A DNA stretch of 28,949 nt, taken from Chara braunii (taxonomy: Eukaryota; Streptophyta; Charophyceae; Charales; Characeae). Below are positions 17,795 to 26,575 of the stretch, piece after piece. Every line of letters begins with the position of its first letter. Position 1 is the stretch's first letter. A program made the translations under genes and the position numbers. The notes under the pieces are model-generated. The model did not search any database and had not been told where the DNA came from. It saw nothing but the letters and a program-made list of their open reading frames with translations. The stretch is from the NCBI GenBank assembly GCA_003427395.1, contig BFEA01000388.1:835677-864625 (forward strand), read 5' to 3'.

Positions 17795-18135
17795 TGTGAC
17801 GCCCAACCTCACGCCCAGCGCGACTTCCTGATCGGAGTGGGATGTGGGCCTGGAAGTGCGAAAAGGGGTGTGCGAAGGATTTTTGGGAAAAGTGGGGGAG
17901 TCTTAGGGGTATGAAGGCAATTAGGCGAACGAGGGGCGCGTGTGCAAGGGACTCGAGGCCTGATGGGGCCGGGGTACTGTGGGCGACGGTTTATGGGGAA
18001 GTCCCTCCGCGGAGGAGGCGGTCCTGAAAAGTTGGGCCGTCGGGGGCCGCCACGTGGCGCAGGCCGCTGCGTGTTTGGGTTGGGCCTTCGGAATTCCGGG
18101 GTTCTCCGTTCGCCACTACGTCGGCAATTTCCGCA
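17795..18135 (-). repeat. Element 2 3' LTR, terminal part
   Basis: 17806-18135 matches 28638-28949. The end on this side is TGTGACGCCC (17795-17804), i.e. ...GGGCGTCACA on the minus strand, a normal TG...CA LTR terminus. Thirteen substitutions and one 17-bp indel separate the two copies by eye. The copy stops at an N gap right after GGCAATTTCCGCA. Confidence 0.88.
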
Positions 18136-18945
18136 NNNNNNNNNNNNNNNNNNNNNNNNNNNNNNNNNNNNNNNNNNNNNNNNNNNNNNNNNNNNNNNNN
18201 NNNNNNNNNNNNNNNNNNNNNNNNNNNNNNNNNNNNNNNNNNNNNNNNNNNNNNNNNNNNNNNNNNNNNNNNNNNNNNNNNNNNNNNNNNNNNNNNNNNN
18301 NNNNNNNNNNNNNNNNNNNNNNNNNNNNNNNNNNNNNNNNNNNNNNNNNNNNNNNNNNNNNNNNNNNNNNNNNNNNNNNNNNNNNNNNNNNNNNNNNNNN
18401 NNNNNNNNNNNNNNNNNNNNNNNNNNNNNNNNNNNNNNNNNNNNNNNNNNNNNNNNNNNNNNNNNNNNNNNNNNNNNNNNNNNNNNNNNNNNNNNNNNNN
18501 NNNNNNNNNNNNNNNNNNNNNNNNNNNNNNNNNNNNNNNNNNNNNNNNNNNNNNNNNNNNNNNNNNNNNNNNNNNNNNNNNNNNNNNNNNNNNNNNNNNN
18601 NNNNNNNNNNNNNNNNNNNNNNNNNNNNNNNNNNNNNNNNNNNNNNNNNNNNNNNNNNNNNNNNNNNNNNNNNNNNNNNNNNNNNNNNNNNNNNNNNNNN
18701 NNNNNNNNNNNNNNNNNNNNNNNNNNNNNNNNNNNNNNNNNNNNNNNNNNNNNNNNNNNNNNNNNNNNNNNNNNNNNNNNNNNNNNNNNNNNNNNNNNNN
18801 NNNNNNNNNNNNNNNNNNNNNNNNNNNNNNNNNNNNNNNNNNNNNNNNNNNNNNNNNNNNNNNNNNNNNNNNNNNNNNNNNNNNNNNNNNNNNNNNNNNN
18901 NNNNNNNNNNNNNNNNNNNNNNNNNNNNNNNNNNNNNNNNNNNNN
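18136..18945. other. Assembly gap (N)
   Basis: 810 N. Any open reading frame drawn across it is meaningless. Its left edge coincides with the point where the other LTR copy leaves the window. Confidence 1.
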
Positions 18946-20198
18946 CACATAATGCAATCGAGACGGAAATCGCAAAGACAAGTGTGAGCAAAAACCCAAG
19001 TCCAGGTTCGAAAACAAGAACGGGCAAACCGCCCGGAGCCACAATCAAAATTTATATTACACAGATAGAGAGGGGGAAGAAACAAAAAAACAACAAATCC
19101 GCGTCCATCGACCTCAGCTCCCTCCTCCTCTTCTCTCTCTTCTTCGATGTGGACAGTCCGTCGTCACGCACCAACCCACGAAGTCGTCACCCCGCTCAGT
19201 CCTCCCGCACCCGTCAGATTCGCCCGTGCCCATAGTCCGTCGTGGCCCACGTCAATCCCGCGCGTTCGACACCATCCCGTCAGGTCGCCCAACTCCTACT
19301 CTACTCACCTCTTACTTCGCTCGTGTGCCGACCCTTCCTGATCGTGCAACCCCGAGCTTCCAGCAACGGTTTAAGAGAGCTGACTAATCGCGCAACTGGA
19401 ATTTATAGTGTGCATGTATGCGCGAAGAACACAGAATTACCAGGACTTAGAACGGGGATTAGAGAGGGAGGGCCTTCGTTCTGCATGATCAGGCCGCGGC
19501 GTGGGGGACGTAGCCCTTCTTCATGCATCGATCCGAGCATGCAACCCGCGACTTACAAAAATCACAGCAAGAGAAAGAGAGGGAGGGTGGGAGAGACGAA
19601 GTGCAAGAAGAAAGATACGGTTACAATGGCGCCCGCCCAAAATTACAGTTGCGCACACGGTTAAGGGCGCCTACTAATCAGAGTACCGTTGCAGCCGCAT
19701 GAAGAGGCGCGTAGACAAAAGGCGCTGCGCGGCCAAAAAAATCCTAATTACCGAATTCCTAAATTCCTACTTAATGCGAAGGAGCAAAAAGCACGAACTT
19801 CAGGGAAGAAGTCTGAAATTCCGAGAGCCATCAGGGCTCGACAAAATTCGAAAAAGACTCAAAAGGAATTTCAAAACGAACGAAGCAAATTCCCGCGCGA
19901 TGTTCACGCCCAAAAGATCGAAACCGAAACGAAGGAAGCGACGTCAACATTTATTAATCGCGCACGCGGGGGTGCGCCAACCATCCATCCGACCAATCAA
20001 TCAACCGGCCATCCCAGGACACACCCAGCTGCAAACCCAGTCATTCGAAAAGAAGCGACGAAAAAGACGAAAAAGCAAGGACACTGATGCAATTTTCCAC
20101 CGATCCCGATCTCCCGTAATTAGCCCAACCTTCCCAGCTTATGACCCCTTGTTGCATCCGCGCAGAAAATCGTGCGTTACAGAAAGTGGTTCGTCACA
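18946..20198 (-). other. Possible remainder of element 2 3' LTR, no gene
   Basis: No protein of recognisable type. A Lys/Arg-rich open frame (19699-20205, plus) has composition rather than domain content and is not called. The segment ends in CGTCACA (20192-20198), complementary to the TGTGACG LTR end at 17795, so the LTR could run 17795-20198 (about 2.4 kb with the gap). No purine tract follows on the inner side, which weakens this. Confidence 0.35.
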
Positions 20199-20207
20199 TA
20201 TGTGACG
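20192..20207. repeat. 16-bp perfect palindrome at an LTR-like end
   Basis: CGTCACATATGTGACG. The right half begins TGTGACGCCCAAGG, resembling the LTR terminus at 17795 (TGTGACGCCCAACC), so two LTR-type ends face each other with TA between them. Confidence 0.85.
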
Positions 20208-20442
20208 CCCAAGGGGTTCCAATATTAGCAAGCTCCTGCTTGCTTGTTGACACGTGTCGATTTCTCTAATCGATCGACACGCGGAGCACTTCTCTCTATG
20301 CCACTTACCGTTTAATTGCGTGTGGATGTCGTCCAACGTGGCAATACTGCTCTTATACTAATTCCTCAGATTGGGCTCTCAACGATCCAAGGATGAGATC
20401 TTTCTCGTCCCGTCGCCGCGACATGCGTCCATTACCGCTGCA
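20208..20442 (-). other. Non-coding segment downstream of ORF5, with hairpin
   Basis: A strong hairpin, CGTGTCGATT/AATCGATCGACACG, lies at about 20253-20281. No coding sequence seen. A clear polypurine tract, expected just before the 3' LTR, is not recognised. Confidence 0.45.
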
Positions 20443-21066
20443 TCAGTAATTAATCGGGAGGGGGAAAGGAAGTCGGTACATGGCGGCATGGCGGGGTGGA
20501 GGGTTTATGGGTAGGGGGGGTAGGAGGCTTTCCATTCTGGCTACAGTCTCCGGGAGCTCCTGATAACGAATAATGTGATGAAAACAGGGAAACCGGTTGC
20601 CAGTGTGAGGGAGGGACGCGAGATAATCGGGATAGAGGGTGGTGAGAGTTCGGAAGAGTGCCGCGCGGAAGCGATCACGGTCTTCGTAGGCGGGGATGGT
20701 CCCCGTTATCACGCAATAAACCTCGATCATATTGTGGCCTCGCCACGCGGCACTAAGGAGCAAGACATGGAGGCAGAAAGCCGGGACGGCGCATCGAATG
20801 GAGGGGTGGGGATGCACTACTATAGCGAGGTGAGCAACGTAGAAGTGACGAAAGGTGTTGCGGGGGAACGGGTTGGAGGGGAACGTGACGGGGGTAGTGA
20901 GCTGGCGGAGGGTGAGGTAGTCAAGGGGACGGCGAGAGAGTGATCGGGGACGAAGGCCGATCGTCCGTATCGGTACGTCGGCGAACTGGGGGACGGGTTG
21001 GGGAGGAGGGGGATCGGCTCCGTCGCCGCGCTGATGGGGTCGGAGTCGTGGCCGCGAGATCGCCAT
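20443..21066 (-). CDS. Element 2 ORF5, unknown protein
   Basis: Open for 207 codons from an ATG at 21066, stop TGA 20445-20443. The first ~45 residues (Arg/Pro-rich) overlap ORF4 in another frame, so the real start may be later, or the product may be an ORF4 fusion made by frameshift. The core reads YLTLRQLTTP, then alternating hydrophobic segments (FYVAHLAIVV, FCLHVLLLSAAWRG, MIEVYCVITGTIP), then a helix-like RDRFRAALFRTL. No signal peptide, transmembrane span or known motif is evident. It may share a strand-helix-strand-helix module with ORF3 and ORF4. It is the last ORF before the 3' LTR. Function unknown. Confidence 0.6.
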   Translation of the reverse strand: MAISRPRLRPHQRGDGADPPPPQPVPQFADVPIRTIGLRPRSLSRRPLDYLTLRQLTTPVTFPSNPFPRNTFRHFYVAHLAIVVHPHPSIRCAVPAFCLHVLLLSAAWRGHNMIEVYCVITGTIPAYEDRDRFRAALFRTLTTLYPDYLASLPHTGNRFPCFHHIIRYQELPETVARMESLLPPLPINPPPRHAAMYRLPFPLPINY

Positions 21067-22027
21067 CTTCAGGTCGGGGCGGCTCCGAATCTCGGTTCGG
21101 GTCGTCGTGGATCTGCCGACTCGCCGCGCTTGCGATTTCTAACTCCTTCTCGGCCGCGATCTCTTCTCTTTTGCGGGCCGCCTCGGGATCTTCAACCTCT
21201 GTGCCCGTACGCAGTGCTTCTTCCGGCACGACTTCCCACTCCGATCCAGCAAGCTCGTCTTCGTGCTCCTCTTCTTCTTCCTCGTCTTCTTATTCTTTGC
21301 TCTGTTCCCCCTCGCTATGCTCGCTATAGCTTCCTTCCTCGGGGGTTTCGTCCTCTTCACCGAGCACTTCGTCGCTATCCCCTCTTTCTTCCTGCGCGTC
21401 TTCTCCTTCGTCACTCCCGGTGCTCTCTTCCTCCTTCTCTTCTTCTCGAATGGCCGCAAACTGCTCCGCTGTAGGGTGCCTGAAGAAGGCAGGACCGCGA
21501 GCCATCCGGGGATCCAAATACTGTTGCTGCGACGGCGGGATGCATTCTGCGGCTTCTTCCACGCAAGCCGACCACTGAGGGTAAGGTGTCAATGTGCGAG
21601 AGAGTACGTGGGGAACCGGATGCTCGTCGTCTTGCACGATGATGTCGAGAGAGAGATCATCCGCCAGCTGCGCTACAGAGATCGTGAGCTCTTGCGTAAT
21701 AAGCTCCTGATGACCGGGCCGCACTGTTCCAAATAAAAACGCGAGAAGCTCTCCTTCCACATTGGTGCGACAGGCCTGGATAAGCAGCAACTCCAGACGC
21801 TCTATGTGAGGTGGGTGCGCTCCGTCCTCGGTCCACGTCAGTCGTACCTCAACCAAACATACTGAAAGCTCGATGAACTCCTCGCGCCACAGGATCCAAT
21901 GGGGAGGATGAAGAAGGGGGACAACAAGAGGCTTTAGACAGTAGGAAAGGCGAGGATGGATATCGGACTGCCAGAAGGTAGGGAAGGTAGAGGGGAGATC
22001 AAAAATGGAGATCGGAGAGAGACTCAT
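20921..22027 (-). CDS. Element 2 ORF4, unknown acidic protein (one in-frame stop)
   Basis: The chosen ATG (22027-22025) overlaps the ORF3 stop as ATGA. Residues 1-150 are a globular-looking part (MSLSPISIFDLPSTFPTFWQ ... IERLELLLIQACRTN ... ELLAFLFGTVRPG). A Glu/Asp-rich tail of about 60 residues follows. A TAA at 21292-21290 interrupts, but the same frame continues at once with more acidic residues (EDEEEEEEHEDELAG), then a Lys/Glu helix and an Arg/Ser/Pro-rich end, stopping at 20921. This is best read as one protein with a nonsense mutation, or as stop-codon readthrough. No homology recognised; not an envelope protein by any visible feature. Confidence 0.65.
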
Positions 22028-22503
22028 TGGGGATGTGGGAAGGGAACGAGGACAGGGAGTTCCGCCGGCGGATCGCGCTGATACATCCGAAGGTCGTCGT
22101 ACTCGATCGCTCGTGACATCACGATTGTATCCCCGGGACGAGCCAACAACTGAGTCCACTCGGTGACCAGATCGTTTGCCCACGCGCGCAGCGATGTCTT
22201 CACCGCCGAATGTCGTAAGGGAAGGAGCGTGGAGAGATCGCCGCTGAAGTTGATGATGACTGATATGCGGCTGACACCTGGCACCGCTCGCTGATGAACT
22301 GCTACCGCCTCGGCCAGTACCACCGCGTCAGGCCGGCCTTCGATTCTGAACACCGCCGCTGCATACACGCCTTCCGTGCAGAAGAAGTGCGCAAGCCGCC
22401 GAAGATCTGGACTAAGGCGGGGATGATGGACCTGCCGGATCGTCAATCGATCACGGGGCGCAAGCGATGTTTCGCTGAGGGCTCTTTCCTCCAGAAAACT
22501 CAT
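22024..22503 (-). CDS. Element 2 ORF3, unknown protein
   Basis: 159 codons, intact. The ATG at 22503-22501 shares ATGA with the integrase stop TGA 22502-22500, and the stop TGA 22026-22024 shares ATGA with the ORF4 start. This two-sided coupling decides the start over the in-frame ATG 13 codons upstream, which would lie inside integrase. The sequence begins MSFLEERALSETS, then LTIRQVHHP, a predicted alpha/beta core (HFFCTEGVYAAAVFRIEG, VLAEAVAVHQRAV, RISVIINFSGDL) and a helix (SLRAWANDLVTEWTQLL). No known motif. Similarity of LTIRQVHHP to LTLRQLTTP in ORF5 hints at common origin. Function unknown; expression by reinitiation after pol translation is inferred. Confidence 0.7.
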   Translation of the reverse strand: MSFLEERALSETSLAPRDRLTIRQVHHPRLSPDLRRLAHFFCTEGVYAAAVFRIEGRPDAVVLAEAVAVHQRAVPGVSRISVIINFSGDLSTLLPLRHSAVKTSLRAWANDLVTEWTQLLARPGDTIVMSRAIEYDDLRMYQRDPPAELPVLVPFPHPQ

Positions 22504-24242
22504 GGCGATGGCGAAGGTGACGGGGAGGCAGAGAGGGAGCAAGAAGAAGAGGGAGATGCCGGGTAGGGAGATGCCGGGTAGGCAGAGCCGTCGTCGTCGG
22601 CTTCCTCAGAGGGAGAGACTGATGAAGAAGGAGATGGGGTAGAGGGGAGGAGGCGAAGATAGGACACGTGGCGTGTGATCGGACGGGCCGATCGACTGCC
22701 AGAGACTTCAGGGGCAAGACGCACGGTGTCCACGCCGTTAGGCACGAGCTCGATCACCCGATATCGCCCGAAGAATCGTGGCGCTAGCTTACCCTGGCGA
22801 GCACATTTCCTTACCTTCACCACGTCCCCCAATTTGTACTGGGGTCGCGGACCCGCATTCCCATTTCGGGCCTCGTAGCTTCGGACCTGTCGGCCTTGGG
22901 CTAGTTCGGTCATTTTGTGTCGTTTTCGGGCTAGCCTGGGCAGTGACCGTTCCATTAGCTCTAGGTGCAGTTTGGCCTTGTCCCGAGCCGTGGCACTGGT
23001 GGGCCGTCGGCTCATTGTAGACTCATCTGGGAGGCTTGGTATCGAAATGCAAGCGACGCTATTGGTCCTTAATTGGAAGGGGCTTAACCCCGTCAATTCG
23101 TGGGGCGTTCCACAGTGGACCGCCAGGATGTGATCGACGATATCGGGCCAGGGCCTTGGATCCCGTGCCGTGATATTTCGTCGCAATGTCGTCTTTATCA
23201 CCCGGTTAGCGTTCTCGACCAGCCCATTGGATTGTGACATGTGGGGTGCAGTGTTTCGTATGGCAATGCCATGTAGGACCAGATTCCTTAGCACTTCTCC
23301 CCTGAATTCAGCCCCGTTGTCGATCAGGATCTCTTCCGTATCCTGATGCATCCCGAGGAAACGGTTGACGTATCGCGCGATTTCTGTGGCTTGCCGCGTG
23401 CGACAAGGGTACGCCTCGATCCATTTTGAGAAATGGTCGACAAATACCAATAGGACTGAATATCCGCAACTATTAGGGCCAGGAGGTACCACTATGTCGG
23501 TAGTGTCCATGCTCACTCTTTGAAATGGTCGTTCAACTACCGTGGGTACTATCGACCTTGGGGGCTGAATCGGCGCTTTATCAGCGGCGCAAACTTGACA
23601 GTTGGCGACGATGTATTTCACATCGTCGCGGATATTGGACCAGTACCACTCATTTTTGTCGATAGCAGACTCCGTGATTCGTACGGCAAAATGAGCCGCA
23701 GTTTCCTCGTGCGCCGTCTTAACCCAGTCATACCTCATGAACGGATGCGGCACAACCATCCAAATCCCATTGCCGTCTGTTTTTCGTTTTTCTAATCTGC
23801 CCCCTATCCATCTGTAATCCCGAGCCCTCTCGTTGGCCCTCCTCCGATCTTCGTTGGTGAAATCCTGGAGGGGGTTGCCAACCACGGTGGTAATCAAGGC
23901 AATATCGGTCCATACTTCGGCCCTTCTAAACTTCCGAGTCTTTTCCAACCCTTCTGACGTGGCATTCAAAAAGCGAGTCTCGGTCGGAATCTTGTCAGTC
24001 CGGCACAAGGGGCACAACCACGGTTTACTATCGTTTCTGTATTGGATGCACGAGCCCATGGCTCGTGCGACACATCGTCGGCAATCTACCCAATCCGCAT
24101 ACCCTTCCCCGTTAGGATGCATGGAGACCGAGTATACGCGGGAGATAGCTTCGCAAAAATAGCAAAATTTGTCAGGCAGGGAGAGGAGAGACGAGGAGGA
24201 GGGAGGAGAAAGAGGGGTAGTGGGGTTACTTCCGTCACCCAT
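22500..24242 (-). CDS. pol: Element 2 integrase with N-terminal PHD-like zinc domain
   Basis: Intact ORF of about 580 codons; the ATG at 24242 overlaps the RNase H frame stop (ATGGGTGA), and another ATG lies 8 codons earlier. Order: a Ser/Pro-rich lead; a cysteine-rich domain at 24164-24003 (CYFC, one His, CRRC, a lone Cys, WLCPLC), PHD-like; HHCC zinc domain (HEETAAH ... CQVC); catalytic core with Asp at 23507-23505 (VSMDTTD), Asp at 23321-23319 (LIDNGAEF) and Glu at 23216-23214 (GLVENAN); an SH3-like C-terminus (KLAPRFFGRYRVIELV); then a Ser/Pro-rich tail. The last Asp and Glu are 34 residues apart, one fewer than DD35E. The extra zinc domain could bind histone tails or DNA and guide insertion; that is inference. 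Confidence 0.88.
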   Translation of the reverse strand: MGDGSNPTTPLSPPSSSSLLSLPDKFCYFCEAISRVYSVSMHPNGEGYADWVDCRRCVARAMGSCIQYRNDSKPWLCPLCRTDKIPTETRFLNATSEGLEKTRKFRRAEVWTDIALITTVVGNPLQDFTNEDRRRANERARDYRWIGGRLEKRKTDGNGIWMVVPHPFMRYDWVKTAHEETAAHFAVRITESAIDKNEWYWSNIRDDVKYIVANCQVCAADKAPIQPPRSIVPTVVERPFQRVSMDTTDIVVPPGPNSCGYSVLLVFVDHFSKWIEAYPCRTRQATEIARYVNRFLGMHQDTEEILIDNGAEFRGEVLRNLVLHGIAIRNTAPHMSQSNGLVENANRVIKTTLRRNITARDPRPWPDIVDHILAVHCGTPHELTGLSPFQLRTNSVACISIPSLPDESTMSRRPTSATARDKAKLHLELMERSLPRLARKRHKMTELAQGRQVRSYEARNGNAGPRPQYKLGDVVKVRKCARQGKLAPRFFGRYRVIELVPNGVDTVRLAPEVSGSRSARPITRHVSYLRLLPSTPSPSSSVSPSEEADDDGSAYPASPYPASPSSSCSLSASPSPSPSP

Positions 24243-24807
24243 CGCCACCGTTTTGTTTCTGGCCACGTGGGAGAACTGCCACTTGTCCGTAATTAGGCTC
24301 GTTGGTCAAGTCCAGCTCTTTCCACGGTGTAATTTCCTCGCCCTTTGGTACCTTGGCAGGTCGATGCAGACGTGTCAGTCCGTCCGCATTGTCATGCCGC
24401 TCCATCTTTCGATGGACGATATCGAAGTCGTATTCTTGCAGTAGCACTGCCCAACGGCCAATCATGCCCGTGTTGTTGGTGAGCTTCTTTAAAGCTAGCA
24501 GAGGTTCGTGATCCGTCACGAGGCGAAACTTCTGTCCGTAGAGATACAGATGGAAGTACTGGATTCCCCAGACTACCGCATAGCATTCGCCTTGAGGTGC
24601 CGAGTCGTTCCTCCGTTCGTCCGGTACTGTGCGTGACGCGTATTCGATGACGTGTTCACGACCATCGTTCCCTTTTTGTGCCATAATAGCGGAGATAGCT
24701 TCTGGTTGCCAGTCCGTAATAAGGATGAACTGTTTCGAGGGGTCGGTCGAATCAAAATAGGGGTTGTCGCCAGAGCGTCCTTGAGGGTTGCAAAAGCCTG
24801 TTGACAC
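24235..24807 (-). pseudogene. pol: Element 2 RNase H domain
   Basis: Sense starts near 24770 after a frameshift from the RT frame: DPSKQFILITDWQPEAISAI (first catalytic Asp), GECYAVVWGIQYFHLYLYG (Glu), LVTDHEPLLALKKL (Asp) and NADGLTRLHRP (final Asp). All four acidic positions of a Ty3 RNase H are present. The first ~12 residues drawn from the upstream ATG are out of frame and not native. The frame ends TGA 24237-24235 inside the first codons of the integrase ORF, an 8-base overlap that looks designed for reinitiation. Labelled pseudogene because the RT-RNase H frame is broken. Confidence 0.85.
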
Positions 24808-25754
24808 TCCGCGTCCCAGCTAAGAAGCTGGTCCTTCCGTAGCAGATTCATTAAGGGTCGTGCAATTGCGGCAAAACCCTTGATGAAGCGCCGGTAGTAC
24901 GACGCTAACCCCAAGAAAGCTCGAACCTGCGTCAGCGATGTGGGAACCGGGGCTTCTTTCACCGCCGCAACCTTTCTTGAGTCCGGTCGTAGTCCTCCAC
25001 GTGTCACGAGGTAGCCCAAGAACGAAATTTCTGAGAGGAAAAATTCGCTCTTCTCGAGCGCAATCTTGAACCCAGCGTCTCTCAATGCGCCCAACGTCCA
25101 TTCGATATGTTGCGCGTGCCCGTGATAGGTTTCCGAATAGACAAGGATATCGTCCATGTACACGATCACACAAAAGTTAATCATCCCTTGTGTCAGCCGT
25201 GTCTTGTTGACGAAATTCTGGAACGTCATGTTCATCGCTCGCTGAAATGTGGCCGGCGCATTGCAAATCCCCATCGGACATCGAACCCACTGCCACGTAC
25301 CCTCAAACAGTACGAAGGCCGTCTTCGACCGATCTTCCTCCTTTACCAAAATGTGATGGAAGTCATGCCGAATATCAAACTTGCTAAAATAATTAGCACA
25401 TCCAATCGCATCCAGCAAATCATCAATCCGGGGGAGGGGGTACACATCTTTGATCGTGATCTCATTCAACTTGCGATAATCAATGCGAATGCGAATCACT
25501 CAGTTTTTCTTCGGTACTAACACTACGGGAAATGACCAAGGTCCGGTGGCGGGTTCAATCTAGCCGCTGGCTTCGAATTCCCGAATTCGTTCGAGAACCT
25601 TTTTGCGTTCAATCAAGGAATATCGATAAGGTTTGCAATGAATTGGGGAGTGATTTCCTGTCTGAATTTCATGTTGGATTACTAACGATAAGCCGATATC
25701 AGTGTCTGTCACACTAATCGCTCCTTGATATTCCGTTAGAATATCCGCTATCAC
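24770..25754 (-). pseudogene. pol: Element 2 reverse transcriptase
   Basis: Read on the minus strand from about 25754: a linker (IERKKVLERIREFEASG), stop TAG 25562-25560, GPWSFPVVLVPKKN, stop TGA near 25502-25500, then IRIRIDYRKLNEITIKDVYP, YFSKFDIRHDFHHILV (motif A), WVRCPMGICNAPATFQRAMN, and the YMDD box at 25160-25149. The thumb (SFLGYLVTRGGLRPDSRKV) and connection (VRAFLGLASYYRRFIKGFA) are present. This is a conventional Ty3 RT with DYRKLN and FGxxNAPATFQ-like motifs, unlike that of element 1. The frame shifts again near 24770 into RNase H. Two stops and two frameshifts make it non-functional here. Confidence 0.92.
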
Positions 25755-26575
25755 TAGTGGATTTCATCTGGTACGTACTGTGGAACGTGTAGTTCGAATA
25801 GTTGGTCCCTGATTCGAACGTCAATCTGTTTCGTGCGCGCCTGTTTTGCCACATCGGGTGGAGGCGCCGAGATGAACGAATGGTCCGATCGCCAGGAGAA
25901 CACCGTGGCCATCATCTGGGCATCTTCTTCCCGGATTGCCACGTGTCCTTCCGGGGTAATCCCGTCACAAATATCCTGCCATGGCACGTTCTTAGTTGTG
26001 ATCTTTATCCCCAGTTCGTCTGTTGCTGCTTCGAGACGCTCAGGGGGTTCCAGAGAACTTGCTTATGCCCCCAAGCATAACAATCTTACTTCCTTAGCAG
26101 ATGTCAATAAGGACCTGGGTAGATCCGTAATGTCACAATAATGCTTCTTGTCGTTATACCGGGTGAGGAGAGGGGTGATTCCTTCGTACAAAGTTTGAGG
26201 GGGTTCCAAAGAATCGACCATCCTCGAGATCTGCACGAGGGGCTCACCCAGGATCATCGCCCTGGTCCTTTGAATTTTTCGGCTGGTCAGTTGCATCGTT
26301 TTTGCTATCGTTTTGGGCGGCGGGTAGTAAACGCGTTGTCGTGCTAATTTCAAGATCTCCGGATCATCTTCGTCGCTGCTGTCCGCATCATTTGTCGATG
26401 AATTTTCATCGGCGGATTCATCCCAGGAGATCATGCGGAGAGTCCCTGCCATCATCGGTGAAACATGCGGGACCGTGTTAATGGTAGTACAAAGGGTCAA
26501 TCGCATGGGCACAGCGTAGGGTTTTCCTCCTATATTTCGCAGGATAATCGATCTTCGTTCGAAATCCAAGCTCGC
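25755..26575 (-). pseudogene. Element 2 protease-RT linker
   Basis: Same frame as gag-protease, continuing past TGA 26578-26576: LDFERRSIILRNIGGKPY completes the protease C-terminal region. An Asp/Ser/Glu-rich linker (DESADENSSTNDADSSDEDD) and a basic stretch follow. TAA at 26065-26063 interrupts; the frame then resumes (SLEPPERLEAATDELGIKIT ... HVPQYVPDEIH) up to TAG 25756-25754, where a small deletion changes frame into RT. No separate function is suggested; it tethers protease to RT in the polyprotein. Confidence 0.75.

Noticed and set aside
17809-19235. Long open frames spanning 17809-19235 on both strands
   Set aside because: They consist mostly of X from the 810-N gap; they are not genes.
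19699-20205. Lys/Arg-rich 168-residue open frame as a gene
   Set aside because: Composition-driven frame in A-rich DNA with no domain, no conserved-looking segments and no supporting context; it also crosses the palindromic LTR-type end.
20443-21066. ORF5 as a retroviral-type envelope gene
   Set aside because: The position fits, but there is no signal peptide, no clear transmembrane segment, no furin-like site and no cysteine pattern of a fusion protein.
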